A stretch of DNA of 64,000 nucleotides from Ancylostoma caninum (taxonomy: Eukaryota; Nematoda; Chromadorea; Rhabditida; Ancylostomatidae), in the NCBI GenBank assembly GCA_037903475.1, contig JBAJFG010000034.1, forward strand, positions 1 to 64,000, written 5' to 3'. The position numbers and the translations under genes were made by a program. Position 1 is the first letter of the stretch, and every line of letters starts with the position of its first letter. Shown in pieces: positions 1 to 12,300 of this stretch. The notes below the pieces were generated by a model. It saw nothing but the letters and a program-made list of their open reading frames with translations. It searched no databases and was not told the DNA's origin.

Positions 1-1047
1 GTAACTAAGGAAAACATTGGCAGAAACATTAATACTGAAAGTACTCATGCCGCGCTGCGCGCGGGGATCGACGCGATAGACCAGAAAGATGGTATTTTGT
101 GATACAAAAATGACTGAGCAGAACAATAATTTCATTTCGACTTGCCTAGAAAATCTACGATTTGAATTAATCATATTTCATTTCATTTGTAGCCCTAAAA
201 TCCTCTTGCTACAACTTTGTGGAAAACATGCTCTTAACCGATAATTTGTCGACTTAATGAAAGGTCGGAGAACTAGATCTATGTTTTCGCGAATTTTCAG
301 TGATGTGACCTTTCATCGGTATAAATGAGTTCATGTACTGCTGCCCTCGCGCTTGCAGATTTTTTCTTCTGCGATTGCGTGCCACAAACCGTAATCAGTT
401 CACGATAATTTGTAATGACATTGATGAAATCCAACAAATTTTATACGAGAAACTCGCTTATCCCGGACGATATCTGGGGTGCGATTCATCAACGGTGACC
501 CAGGTTAGCACGCTAGCCGTTGGCTAGTAAACCAACTGGGTAACGTAACCACAGCGCGGACGCGACCCGCGATGCATTACCGTGCGCATGGGGGTAGGGT
601 TATTCACCAGCCAGCAGCCCTTCAATACGCGCTCGTTAGCCAGCCAATCTTTTGTGAAAACCCTTACTTTGGATAATTTCCTGAGAAATTTATCGATTAG
701 TAGGCAAATATTACATATTTATAACTGTGTGTAGTAACTGAAACTTCTGTATTGGACTTTAAGCTTGAAGTGAATTGTACGCGGAATCATTCCACTGTCC
801 TAAATATTTTTGAACTTTTGAATGATTCGGAATTGAAGAATTTTCAGATATTGCAAAAATGGAAAATTCAAATCATAGCCTTCCTCGAATATTTAATTTT
901 TTTTTGAATTGTTGTAATGAGATACATTTTCGAAAGCATGAATGAACGAATTTTTCGAATATTGGGTCTTTGATTACATGAATGAATGAATGGTTCGAAT
1001 ATGTATACCACTTTTTCGTTTGTGAATGTCTTCAATCGTTTCAACCT
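1..1047. other. Intergenic, no gene recognised
   Basis: No exon chain or conserved motif was seen here. The stretch around 470-660 is relatively GC-rich and has short self-complementary words (for example GCTAGCC/GGCTAG), which suggests an old palindromic repeat. 840-1010 is AT-rich with several GAATG/GAATA repeats. Confidence 0.5.
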
Positions 1048-1278
1048 TCATAACCCTTCCAGTATTTGAAACATATGGTATTCTAGTGGAATTAAGACAT
1101 ACTTCGACAGCATATCTAACTCCTCTCTGGTAAATTTTCTTCCTCCACTAGCGATTATTATAGGAATTTCTGTGAGTATGCATCGAGCTAACAAAATTAG
1201 ATGCAATACTTGCTGATTCTCCTCCGCTCCTTTTTTCTTTGGAAAAATTGCTCTGTTAATATGTAGACCATCTCTCAT
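1048..1278 (-). CDS. Possible exon or small ORF, unrecognised
   Basis: A 76-codon open frame starts at ATG 1278 and ends in TGA. Its composition is protein-like: a charged start with a KKK run, a hydrophobic middle (ILLARCIL) and a helical end. No family was recognised. No partner exon with matching splice phase was found upstream (higher coordinates), so it could be a terminal exon of an unseen gene or chance. Confidence 0.22.
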   Translation of the reverse strand: MRDGLHINRAIFPKKKGAEENQQVLHLILLARCILTEIPIIIASGGRKFTREELDMLSKYVLIPLEYHMFQILEGL

Positions 1279-1625
1279 CGCATCACTTCGTATTCAAATG
1301 CCTACATTTCTTCATTTTTAACGATTCCATCAACAGTTTTCATCTTCATTTATTCCGCTCAAGAAATTAAATTTTCTAAAAAAATCTCATTGAAAAATCG
1401 GGAGCTTCACCAGCTATGGAACCAACCGAGCCGAAGTAACTAGTTCCATTTTAGATACTTCATTTTTCATGGAAAAGGTAATTTTAGCCAAAAATTGCAC
1501 AGTAGAAATCAAAATTAACTTCTGGCAGCAGTTATTCACAGGCAACTATCCGTAAACTCGAAATAATGCACTTCCTCAAGGAATTTTCCGATTGCTACTT
1601 AACTGCCGGTTGCTACCCAGAGGTC

Positions 1626-1737
1626 GCATGCCATTACCCGAGGTAAACGTGCTAACACACCCAGGTTTACCCATCGTTAACACAGACGTAAACATATTTG
1701 ACCTGATCTTGTCTCGATGATGCATCCATGCTCAGAA
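1626..1737. repeat. Degenerate copy of the GATTACCC/GGGTAA repeat family
   Basis: The segment has the words CATTACCCGAGGTAAACGTG, a GGTTTACCC block and GATGCATCC near its right end. These are the same words, in the same order, as the copies at 27463-27542, 37297-37450, 43668-43860 and 62497-62614. Those copies read as short inverted-repeat elements with ends like GGATGCATCATTAAGATTACCC. This copy is decayed and its limits are approximate. Confidence 0.5.
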
Positions 1738-3029
1738 GCGTTCATGGATTCAGCCAATGATCAGAGAGTAGTCTCGGAAGAAATCACAGAAGCTAATGAG
1801 TTCATCTCTACTTCAATTCGTTTCTTCATCGTTTTATTCCTTTTTTCAATTACCTTTTTTTATATAGCGAACTCTATTGTTACATTATCTCTAAAATCGA
1901 TGCCAGGCTTATGTAGGAGAAATCTCTTGCGATGTTGCTATCCTGAACCTTTCTTTATTGCTCTCACAAGATGAATTTGATACTTCCCGCTGAGAAGTGC
2001 ACCTTCTCCTCGACTCCTGCTGTTTCGAGCCATTTTTTGCCTCCCTGACTCAGTTTCTATGTCTTGGAATGTGAAACGAAGTTTGAAAGTACTCCCATGT
2101 TCTCTGTTGCATATTTCGAGCCAATCTAGTCGCTGTACTCCCTTTTTTGGTTTGTTTACCTAGGAACCTTTGCTTTTAGGTGCAGCAGAAGAAACAGGTA
2201 TCGACTCTTAGAACCTCAGTTATAACTGCTCACTCTGTTGGCTTAGGATTCTTTCACTTTTGTTGGCCAGTTTAATTCTGCAATGATCCAGGAAATAATT
2301 TGAAGCCTGCAATACGTGTGATATATGAATGGCAAATTATTTGATGACTGAAAAATGGCAACTATAACGTTTTTTCTTCTGAGTCACAGTAATCCTCTGC
2401 GTTCATGGACACCTTAAATACCTAGCGAACTTAACCTGGATGTTGTAATTTTTTGGGGCACCTGGCCTTCTACAACGTTATTTCCTGGATTGTATTGTTC
2501 CAAAACATTTGTCTCACAATACATGTTGGAATATCGCTCAAACTTTAGCTTTCGTCAATCTTTTTTTTTTCTTCATCTATCATCATTGTTCCCTTATCTG
2601 GAACGTAACAAATCTTGTTCCTGGAAAGTATTGCTCACCTTTGTTACGACATCTAAATCTATGAGTTATTTCCCCGTTGTTTTACATCTAATGTGACTGC
2701 AGCTCTCTTGCATTCTTATAAGAAGATGGATAATTGAAGATTTCGCGACGACTGTCCAACATCCGAGCGGATTCGTCGCGAGATCAAAGCTTTTTGCATT
2801 TTTCGTTTGCTTTTGTATATTCTTTTGGAAAAGGATGGGTAGATGAGGCCTATTTATTTCTTTAGCGCCTCAAATGATTAAAAACATCATACGTAACACG
2901 CACTCCTCATTAGTGAAATTTCACAAGAATAAACTCGCTTGAACTCGTTCGCCTTGATTTTTGTGACAAAACTCGAAACTCGGGCGTAAATTAGTCCGTC
3001 ACGTCCAGATCTGTAAACTGTGCCTATAT
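1738..3029. other. Intergenic, nothing recognised
   Basis: AT-rich sequence with T runs. Short open frames occur, but none has recognisable motifs or splice-linked partners. Confidence 0.5.
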
Positions 3030-3330
3030 GCAGTGCCGGTCCATCACTCTTGCACCACAGAATGCTGCCCGTCTGGTCTGCCGCGCCGCACCACCTAAGC
3101 GGCGCGGTAGATCAGATGGATGCAGTAGCTGTCGGACGTCGCCGGTATCGATGTATTTGTTATATTTCTCACCATTTCTCTTAGTGTCTTCGTTTTCATT
3201 CCGAAAAACATAGGAAAAATATCAGTACCGCCGAAGCTCGACTACCACAGCGTGAAGCTGGTCTACCGCACCGCGCAGGCGTATGCAGCGCGGCTGACAA
3301 GGGTGCTATTCTCTTATGCAAGCGTGAATA
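3030..3330. repeat. Palindromic GC-centred element (same family as 21185-21484)
   Basis: It starts with a CAGTGCCGGTCCATCACT-type end and carries CTGCCGCGCC followed by a near-complement GGCGCGGTAGATCAG. Its middle has the TTCATTCCGAAAA block, which is also in the middle of 21185-21484. The right arm is more decayed. This is a non-autonomous DNA element with no coding capacity. Confidence 0.55.
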
Positions 3331-4974
3331 ACCGGTAGTTTAGGTAGTGAACATATAGCAGCTACCGATGGCAAAAAGATTGACCGTGTTAGCTGAGCTC
3401 GCAAAAAGAATCCGAGATGGACCCAACATGAACTTCCTATTGCACGGAAATGGCTCCCAAGGGCACTATTATTTGAAACAGTCGCACTTGAAACAGCTTA
3501 TTTCTCTGGATTTAGTTCTTTCCTGGCTATGTTCTCTTCCACTCGTCTAACTGCAATTCTAGAGCAACGACTGCTTGTCCGTAGCTTGATGACGACTTCG
3601 CTATTCTACATCCTCTTTTCCCAAGTAGACAGCATGACGACTATACTTAGAACCGAATAAAAAGCAATTAATTTACTCAATTTGATTTATAATCAAGGAC
3701 TTGACTCAGAAAGTTAGAATATCCCGAGAAAAGAAGCCCTACAGTCCGTTTTATATGTATTCATGCTAAAGTTATATGTATTGTTTTCTCTGCCTGGGGA
3801 CATCTGAATTCTCGACTTATTCGAGATAGAATTTTCGAATTCAAGCATATCAGATGGATTATTCGGTCCTAAACACAATGACGACCAGAAAAGGAAAGCT
3901 ATGCTTCAACTGCTTCAACGGAAGACTATAGGTTTTCACAATCAGTTCTTCCTACTTTACAAGGCCTCTGGCTGAGACCAACAAAGGGTGGTCGAATTTT
4001 TGTTTCTGGTCTTTTAGGATTTCAGCTGTTTGGACTTTCTGTTTCTAGAAACCTGCCCTAACTGAGAAGCGTTCAGATCCTTGGTTTCATCAGTAATTCT
4101 TCCCCATGTCTCCATTTTCTAGCTCCACAAGAGATGAGGAGCATACTGCAGTGTATTTGAGAATTTATCTGGATGAAAGTGCATAGACGTCCTTGCCATC
4201 AGGTATACCAATGCCAGATGTGGGGACCATAATTGTCGGAAAGAGTTTGTGGAGGAGTTTCCTTAGGATAGTGCAATGTGCAGCAAACGTATATGTTTCG
4301 TGTGGAGGCGAGGTCACTAAGGCATGGAAGATGGACCATCCCATCAACAGTTAGCATCCCTACACTCTATGTGGGAAAACGTTACTTTTCAAGCGTGGAC
4401 TAGCTTTACGAGGCTCACATAACGCCCACGAAAATCTTTTTTCGGAGTAGCTATTCCCTTTTCTGATGTTTGTTGATGCATCATTGCGAAATTGACAGTG
4501 TTTGCGTCACTTCCTGGCGATTAAGCGTTAGATATCGCTCATAGGGTGACATCACGTAGTGAGGGGGATTCTGGAATTTCGATGTGATTAGGTTCTGGAT
4601 GGATATGTGTACTGCTGCAGCTTCCAGAGGTCTTTTTATAGGGGATGCTCCTATTTAGCTCATGAACTGGTCATTTTCACTATAAGTTTTTTTGGCCTAA
4701 CCTGCGACCTCGAAATTGGAGCATGGACCTTAAGTATTCCTACTCTGGTTTTTGTCAGCGGAGCTCTAAAACATTCACTGGATCCAGAAAAAAGTCTCTT
4801 TGTAAGGATCTTAAACATATGTGTATTAAAGCCGCGTTCGTCCTTATACTTTGCAAGGTTGGTGGACTTCTCAACTTAGATATCTTCTAACCCTCAAAAT
4901 TAGTTTAAATCCAAAGCATCTCATCACCAGCTTAGTTTGTAAAATGGTTCTATACATTCGTGTAAAGTCTTCTG
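3331..4974. other. Intergenic, nothing recognised
   Basis: Several short open frames occur on both strands. None has a domain, a signal or a phase-compatible neighbouring exon. Confidence 0.5.
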
Positions 4975-5023
4975 TTTATCGATACCCGAGATTGATAAAC
5001 TTCTTTATTCCTTCTCAGCCAAC

Positions 5024-5049
5024 GTTTCGGCTTAATTCGCCTTCTTCAG
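5024..5049 (-). ncRNA. Hammerhead-ribozyme-like core of the Penelope element
   Basis: The minus strand reads CTGAAGA, then AGGC-GAATTAA-GCC, then GAAAC. This matches the hammerhead layout CUGANGA, stem II, GAAAC, with stem II formed by GGC/GCC. The core is followed by GTTGGC and, 20 nt later, AATAAAG. Hammerheads with very short stem III are known in Penelope-like elements. Here stem III and the cleavage-site UH are not clear, so it may be inactive or work only as a dimer. Function is inferred. Confidence 0.5.
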
Positions 5050-5237
5050 GACCTGAAAGGGCTACACGATTCGTGGGCTCTACCAGACCAAGTACATCAG
5101 CAGATCAAGCCAAAAGCACAACACGTTATTTTTCAATCAGCGAAAAGGCCGCAAAGCTAGTACAAACCTCCGTTCCACTTCTAGCTGGTCACAACTTGCT
5201 AGTAGCGAATATATGTGGCAAGTGAGAACTAACCGAT

Positions 5238-5669
5238 TCAAACACGTTCAGGATCAAACTGACATAGATCCTGATATGATGCCATTTCATTTGTGATAGT
5301 CAGACATTCATTCTTTCGGTTCATTTGCGCGCATCTGAATTTTATCCAGAAAGCTTGAGCTGTCTTGCGCGTTTCTATTTCAGTTTCGTGAGCTAGTAGT
5401 TTTATTTGGACTTCGAAATCGTTGCAGCTATGTCTGCTCAGCCGATGTGCTCCTAACGGTGTTGATTTACCGGAGTTCTGTCTTCTATCTACGTGCTCTT
5501 TGATTCTGAGACTTAAGGGTGGCTCTGATTCACCTATGTAATTGTCGCCACAGAGTTCGCATGATATCTGGTACACGGTCCCAGTAATCATACAATCACC
5601 CTCTCTGCATGATGGACATATTATACAATTCGGTAACGAGCAGAGGCGATCGTAGAGGCCAATCGTCAT
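5238..5669 (-). pseudogene. GIY-YIG endonuclease domain of the Penelope element
   Basis: An open frame of about 143 codons. A CIICPSC cysteine cluster precedes the GIY-YIG core: TVYQISCELC, then YIGES, then the conserved arginine and EH in LSLRIKEHV. This endonuclease nicks target DNA for insertion in Penelope-like elements. The frame itself is uninterrupted. The reverse transcriptase upstream is broken, so this is treated as part of a dead element. Confidence 0.85.
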
Positions 5670-5771
5670 TTCAGGTTATTGGGTTATCGGGGGGGGGGGA
5701 GGGTGGGATATCCACTAGGTTGACCAAACCATCCAAACCAGACTTTTACATGCATATGCGTACGGAACTGC

Positions 5772-6614
5772 TCATTTCGCCTGATATGAATGGGATGCAT
5801 AAGGCCATTTTCTCCTCGGTTTCTCCCTGGTAAGTTTAATGTGCCCCATTTGTTGGTTCAACAGTTCAAAGCATTTATCCATTTCTTCCTGAGTGGAACA
5901 TATGACGATGCAATCGTCAACATGTCTGCAATGGCTTGTGCACCAGTACTGAATTTTTGATCTTCGCCATGAAAACTCCTGCGAGAACAAGAGCTAGTCT
6001 CTGCCCCATGGTGAGCCCTCTGATTTGTGCGTAGTATTTTTCGGGCCAGCAAAATATGTTGCAATTCAAGCACTTGTCATGATGTGGGCAGTTGAAAGGC
6101 TATGAAATTTCATGGAGTTGCAGTGCTCTGTGAGGAACTCATAAGCCACCTGCGTTGTCGAGTCGATTGATAGATTGGTGTACAGAGAGGTGATGTCAAA
6201 CGACTCCATCACACATTCCTCGTTGAGGGGTGTAGCACGAAGATGGTCGAGAAACATCCTTGTGTTGCAAAGGTGAACTGGGACGTAGCGACGAAGTTGG
6301 ATTGGTACCAAGTTTATGAGCCGGAATATTCTGTGTATCACTGCGGCCGTCGATGCAGCTGATGATAGACCCCACTTCAAATACTGAAGGATCGTTTGAG
6401 GAAAGATCATCGGCTGATAGCTTATGGCGTGTCCAGTTTTGTATCTCTTTATTAAGAGATACAAAACTGGACACGTTGGGAGTTCCAGCTTCAAGCGTGC
6501 TATCAAGGATGGTACGATGTGTGCATCCTTTGCTATTTCGACCCATGTTCGATTAAGCTTACGGTATTGCTTAGTGAATTCTTCCTCACAGGACGGAAGA
6601 GAGTGTTTCATCAT
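5772..6614 (-). pseudogene. Reverse transcriptase fragments of the Penelope element
   Basis: Three overlapping frames each hold RT motifs: FDITSLYTNLSID (about 6190, the FD.xSLYTN motif), MGQRLALVLAGVFMAKIQ (about 5960-6010, the Gxx.A-L motif) and RHVDDCIVI (about 5910, the YxDD-like catalytic motif, here HVDD). The order and spacing are as in a Penelope RT. The motifs sit in different frames, so at least two frameshifts have occurred. The upstream end also carries the fold-back at 6428-6475. Confidence 0.85.
6428..6475. repeat. Perfect 22-bp inverted repeat with 4-nt loop
   Basis: CGTGTCCAGTTTTGTATCTC begins a 22-base arm, followed by a TATT loop and an exact reverse complement ending in ACACG. 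It lies inside the dead reverse transcriptase and makes both strands read the same short peptide. It looks like a recent local inverted microduplication. A transcription terminator role is not expected here. Confidence 0.9.
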
Positions 6615-6645
6615 GGAGATGAAGCTCTGTTATTCCTTATTCTAG

Positions 6646-7241
6646 GTGTTGTGGAAGAATGACAAATTCATGTTTTGGATGTTGGATGGTTTAGATCTTG
6701 GATGTTGGTTGATTTAATGGATGTTTTTATATATTTATTTAATGCACTCTAGGTGTGCTCATGTCTAGAACAAATCGAAGAAAAAAATCTAAACCAACAA
6801 TAGTACAAATATCCAAGGACAAAAAAAATCTTATTCATCACCTATTTTAAAAAGGACATTGTCCAGAAAACTAATATCCTTCTCCTTGAAAGAATGAAAA
6901 CTGTTACTTCCACTCCACTCTACCTAGGTCCTACACAGGATCCATACCCAAATGCATTTGTTGATTTCTGGTTCACAATCTTTTAAACAAGTTATGAGCA
7001 CTGTAACTCACCTTTTTAGCCATGCACCTGTATTTGTGATCAAAACTTACTGTGTACGATATGGGAAATCGGGGTCTCGATCCTCCGGTTGGACATGAAC
7101 TTCTAAACTTCTATTACTTCTTGCACACGTTCGCTTTGTATAAATAGAAATAAATAAAAAGCATTTGCACATTTATTTACTTAGCTCACCCAAGGAGACC
7201 TAGAAGGTAACAAAATTTGTGCGGCTACTCTGTCGGTGCAG
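6646..7241. other. Intergenic, nothing recognised
   Basis: AT-rich sequence with repeated GGATGTTGG words at 6677-6722. No exon chain was seen. Confidence 0.5.
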
Positions 7242-7707
7242 GAAAATTCACGGATATTTATGACGTGGATATGAATGAAAAGCATTCTTCTGGAGTTTTT
7301 CCGTACCCTGAGCGCAATTTAATGAGGTGAGTGCCACGTGATCATGTGGTAGGTACCTCTGTAACTCTGTTGCATACAGTGACAATGTACCTTTTTTGCG
7401 GAAAACTAGTTATGTGGCCGAACTAGTTACAAGTCACTAAGGGTGGGGTCTGTTAACGGTCCTTCGAGGGGGTAAGGGGCTCTCCTTAGGTACTCTGTCC
7501 AGTTTGTTTTATCTGGATTTGAAACTTTCTACCATAGTCCTATCGCGTCGAACATCACTTCCAGGAAATTCATGGACATGCCTCAGTGACTGCGAAAGTC
7601 TGCAATTTTTTTGTATAGGCCTCAGTTCATCAGATCCTACACAATGGCACAGCCCTTTAGCTCTACTAGAAGCGCAAATTGGTGACGTCAGGATTTTGAC
7701 GTCCTAA
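7242..7707 (+). CDS. Possible two-exon gene fragment, unrecognised
   Basis: Candidate exon 7242-7326 follows a GTGCAG acceptor and ends at a good ATGAG|GTGAGT donor (phase 2). It encodes a peptide ending in GVFPYPERNLM. A second open frame follows a TCCAG acceptor at 7503 and runs to TAA at 7707 in the matching phase. It holds a WTCLSDCESLQFFC cysteine cluster suggestive of a secreted protein. No start exon and no family were recognised, so chance is a real alternative. Confidence 0.22.
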
Positions 7708-9309
7708 CTGCAAGGAAGAGGTGTCACAGCATGACAGCATTTGCGAACAAATTCGTCATGAATCTGGATAAATCCAAGCTAAATATCACTCATAATATTA
7801 TCTGATCTGCCTAAATATCACAGTACAGTATCTGAACGTCAGTACTTTTTTCACTTAGTGGCAGAGCTGGGTTCTTCAATGATGTGCAAGTGTGCTGAGG
7901 AAATAAAGTAAGTTAATGCGTGTAACATAAGTATTACTAGTAAGTTGGAGAGTTCTACATGTGAAGTAAGGAGAAATTGGTAAGATAATAGATTTTAAGG
8001 ATAAAGAAAAAAATGAAGGAGAAGGAAGACTACACTGTTTTGAATTTTCGAGAAAAGCAACGTTTAACGCGAATTTTCATAAGTGTGCCCTAATTTGCAA
8101 GACACTCCGCCCACTTTGTTTCATGCGGTTAACGGCAAAATTGAGGCTGCACTTTGCAAATTGCGCTTTTGATGAGCGATTTTTTTGGGTTCATGGGTTC
8201 GCGGAAGAGTAAACAAAGAATACTTATGGATGAGCATTTTATGGATAATCAAGGATTTCTTCGGGAAAATTAGTTTTTCTATTTCTGGATTTGAATTCTT
8301 TGTAAGTAATGATAAACAACAACAGTAACAAGTCATAAACTCGCACCAGAACACTTTTTGAGCGGAATCCTTGAACTACTAGTGTTTATATACCCTTTAC
8401 CAGAATTATCCAACAACAACGCCCAGGCCACGCCCACTTAAGCCGTTCCTACTTCTCCTTTCGTTATCGCTCCTTAGTGTGGATATAAGCACCCACTTAT
8501 CCAACATATTCAGGTTGGGTGGAGACTGTGATACGGATCAATATCTATGCCTACCACATCACTTTGTCCAGAAGCAGCTTTCATATTGGTACTCCTATTT
8601 CTTACCACTTTTCTCACAATTTTCCCACGCCGTCACTGAGTCAGTCTCATCAAATTTTCAACAACTTTGGGTGGAATCCAGGAGAGTCTAGCCATAAGAG
8701 TGAACTTTATGGATTTACCGTTTCTATCATCTCATGGAATAATTACTGTGTCTTCTAATGGCTTCTTCAAGCGAATTCACATCCAGAGATCGTCCAGATC
8801 CTGTAATCCCGTCAATAACTTTACTTACCTTGTCGCAGTACTCAATTCCTTAAATGTTTTTACTCCTGTCCTGATTTCAGTCTACCCTCTTGATCTACAA
8901 TTATACAATTATTATTGGCCCAGAATTGAAATGTCGGATTCTCCAGCTTTCTGTACATTGTTCTCCTCCTTGACTTGTTTTTTTTTGTGAACATTATTAA
9001 CTTTTATGAGTAGAATTGGTAAATTCCCTAAAAAATACACTGCTCATATCCAGGAATAGCTGCGAAGGTAGCAAATTTTCAACCAACTCCAGACACCTTG
9101 ATCCTTGCCCTTTAATCCTAAGCTTTTCACAGCTTCTATTCTCCAGTAGTTTTATCCATTCGCCACATAAAAAAATCTGCGTCTCGTTGCTTGGCATTTT
9201 TCCAAAGCTCTATCTTATGCTATTGCTAAACTCTTTCCAGAAGCTACTTACTTCTCAGTCGTCTATGGTCTAAAAAAGCTAATTATCCACGAAAAAATCC
9301 GCTGCAAAC
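7708..9309. other. Upstream region of the GPCR gene
   Basis: No recognised coding exon. Short frames at 8479-8990 have no conserved features. The region is the natural place for promoter elements of the GPCR that starts at 9310, but no specific site can be named. Confidence 0.45.
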
Positions 9310-12300
9310 ATGATCGACATTGACGTTATGGCAAACAACAGCGTTATCACAGCAGTTCTAGACCTGAAACTGCGAGATGAAAATGGCAGCCTTGTGAGTT
9401 GCTCTGTTTTCTGGATAGAATCCACAGTTATTAACAATTTCTTACAGAAATCTGTGCTCAACTTGCCGTTAGATGTACTGAAACAGTACTGCCATCTGGA
9501 CCAAGTAGCGGACTTTGCCAATCTCACTTTGTTTATGTACTCTAACAACACAGATGCTTATCCTAAGCTGAGGTGAGGATTACATCGAAGTTACCGCAAG
9601 GTGAATCAACGAAAAAAATCAAAGCTCCTCATTTCAGTGACACTTCCATTCCGTACACTATAAAGCTGTTATTATCGGTTTTGTTTCTACTTGTTGGATG
9701 TATTGGTTTAGTTGGAAATATACTTACAGTACTTGTAATTTACAAAGTAAGTCCATTATGGAAAAAGCTGTCTGTTCAACCAGGAAGCAGTAGAAAAACA
9801 TGCGCACTTTGGCGCAGCAGAAAAACTGGCGTACTTTGCCAAGTGCAAGGCTGTGCAAACTGACAGAGCAAATCCAGCACCGTTTTCAAACGCATTATTC
9901 CTGGCGAAACTTCATGGATTTGAAAATCTAAATCCAGAAAAAATTAAATTCTAAAAACTGAGAAAACCTGAGACTCTGGACCCACAAAGACGTCATAATC
10001 AGGAGTACAGTATGTAGAAATTGCCGGAAAACATCTCGGAATTCGATTCAGTGAAAAGAGATTCGTGGACGTTATTGGTGTGTGCATCCGGACTAATACA
10101 GCGTAGTAAATTTAAATACTTCCCCACCCGCATTGCAACATAATCTGAAGAAACCTAATACTGGAATTCCCGGAACAAATATTTGGAATTGAATTGCACT
10201 CAAGTTGTTTTTGCTACTCAGAAGAAGTGAGGGAAGGGGGGAATTACATGAGTTACCTCGCCTACTAAGGGAATGGCTGTGTTCATACTTTATGGCAAAG
10301 GGGCCGTTGTTCACATGCAAACTGTTCAGAAGGGACATTCGCTGTGCAGCGCCCCTGGCTTCCTCACCTGGAGGAATATTCCTCTGTCAATTACCACTAT
10401 TTATCTCAGGAATTTGTGCAAAACGTTGCCGGATGCCTTCCCGGGGGTATCCATGAAAACCATTACATAACGTAAATGCGGACAAAGGCAGCAGATATGG
10501 ATTCACCTTCTTATTAGTTTTAACTTGAAAGTGATTTATAATCGAGGTTGGCTACATAGTATGTACAATGCTTAAGGCTTTCTGACACTTCTCTTTATAA
10601 ACCTATCACTACTTCACTACCATTACTAGTACTACAATGTTCGCATAATCACTTCATCACATCCACCTCATTAGGTTCATTAAAGAAACTATGTAAAATG
10701 AACAGATGCAGTAGCTTCTAACTCTGATTATTACCCGACTCTCTGTCCTTTCAGCCCTCATCACATTGCAAGTAAACAGGACATCCTATAGTTTCAGGAT
10801 GAACTAATTTGCGCTTGCAAAATGAATCTTGCCATCGTGCTAATAATTTGCAATTGACGATGTAACAAAAAGCGGAGATGTGGATATCCAGAGAGTGGGA
10901 AGAATCTTAGTAGGGAAACAAGTTAACTAAAAATATGGGGAAAATACTACTGATCTTTGTTACGCGTTATGAAAGAAATTGCTGTTCCATGACAAAAAAT
11001 GGAATAATATAAAAGTGTCTACTCTAAAAAAAATCCAGGAGTCGCATGTATGAAAACCCTGGTCATATCGGGTGCAGATTCTCTAATGGGGAAGAAGCTC
11101 ATTTCCTATTGTAAATTCTTCACCCGACCATGAGAAGGATTTCCATACAACCAGTCTCAGACCTTAAACCATGTCTTATTTCCAGACAGCATCTTTACAC
11201 TCGCACACAAATTACTTTCTTGCCTCACTTGCCATATCCGACCTGTGCTTGATTGTCGTCGGGGTCCCATTCGATCTTTTTCATCTCTGGCGGAAGGACC
11301 GACCGCCAGCAATAGCTGGATACTGCGCTTTCATGAGTGGGTTCTTCGGATCTCCAATTTATGATTTGTTTTATAGTTCAAGCATAGCTTCAGGTACCTC
11401 CATATCGCTGTTTACGTTCGCCTCTATCCTGACAATCGTTTCGTTGACAGCTGAACGCTACGTCGCCATATGTTATCCATTTAATCATCGTGCACTTTTT
11501 GATAAACGGAGGTATGACATCTTTAAAGTGGTCTCATCTAGAAGGACAACTCTTCATAGTTGACAAAAAGGAGTGCGGGTGAGAATTTTGTGCGCTCGTC
11601 TTCCATTCGTTGGACACGCCCATTCATCTGTTCACAGCGAATCACACGCGATCAAAATCGATCGATTTTGGACTGCTGTACAGATGTCCCACAGTACAAG
11701 ATTTTGCTGTAAAAGCTCATATTTTTTAATAGGACATGATTCAGGACATGAATTGACAAAAACCCACTTGGTTTTGTGGAAGTTCTATAAGTTTTCCACA
11801 ATAAATCAAATTTGTGTTTTTTTTTTGCAACATACTCTACTTTTAAAAATAGTATTTCAGAGTAATATACTTGATATATTTAATATGGTTGCTTGCATTT
11901 TTTCCATCGCTGTATATTGGTCTACAGGTGAGTTCTGCCTATTTCTATTCGATGTTTCGGCCCGCTAGTAGCCGAACAGAAAGTGCAGCTACTGTGCTGA
12001 AGACTCGATAAGTAACAAAAGATGAGTAAGTGTCTAAGAGAGCGTGGATTAGTAGGAGAGCTCGAATCATTACATCTTTGGTTTCAAAAGCGGTGATAGC
12101 TTAGATTTTGTGCGTTCTTTCCGTCTTTCTCGACCGCCTCTTGAAAAACCACACACTTTCTATCATCTTTTTCTTTCTGTCTCTTCAACTGTCTTCCCAA
12201 TTAAAATGGGCGACACAAAAAGTGCATTACTACGTACATGGGAGGTGAATTCTGTGCTCCTAATAGGCTCGGGGAACAGTTCTCGTCTGATGCCATAGAC

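Larger units (their letters stand above)
4975..6645 (-). mobile_element. Penelope-like retroelement, 5'-truncated and frameshifted
   Basis: Reading the minus strand 5' to 3' gives reverse-transcriptase fragments (about 6614-5772), then a GIY-YIG nuclease with zinc-finger-like cysteines (5669-5238), then a 3' tail with a hammerhead-like core (5049-5024) and AATAAAG. RT followed by C-terminal GIY-YIG is the hallmark of Penelope-like elements. The RT is split over at least three frames, so the copy is dead. Upstream RT and N-terminal parts are missing. A poly-G/C run at about 5689-5700 lies between RT and nuclease. The left limit is set by the 3' tail and is approximate. Confidence 0.85.

Noticed and set aside
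6066..6614. 182-codon minus-strand open frame as an independent gene
   Set aside because: It contains only part of a reverse transcriptase. Catalytic motifs continue in other frames, so it is a broken retroelement.
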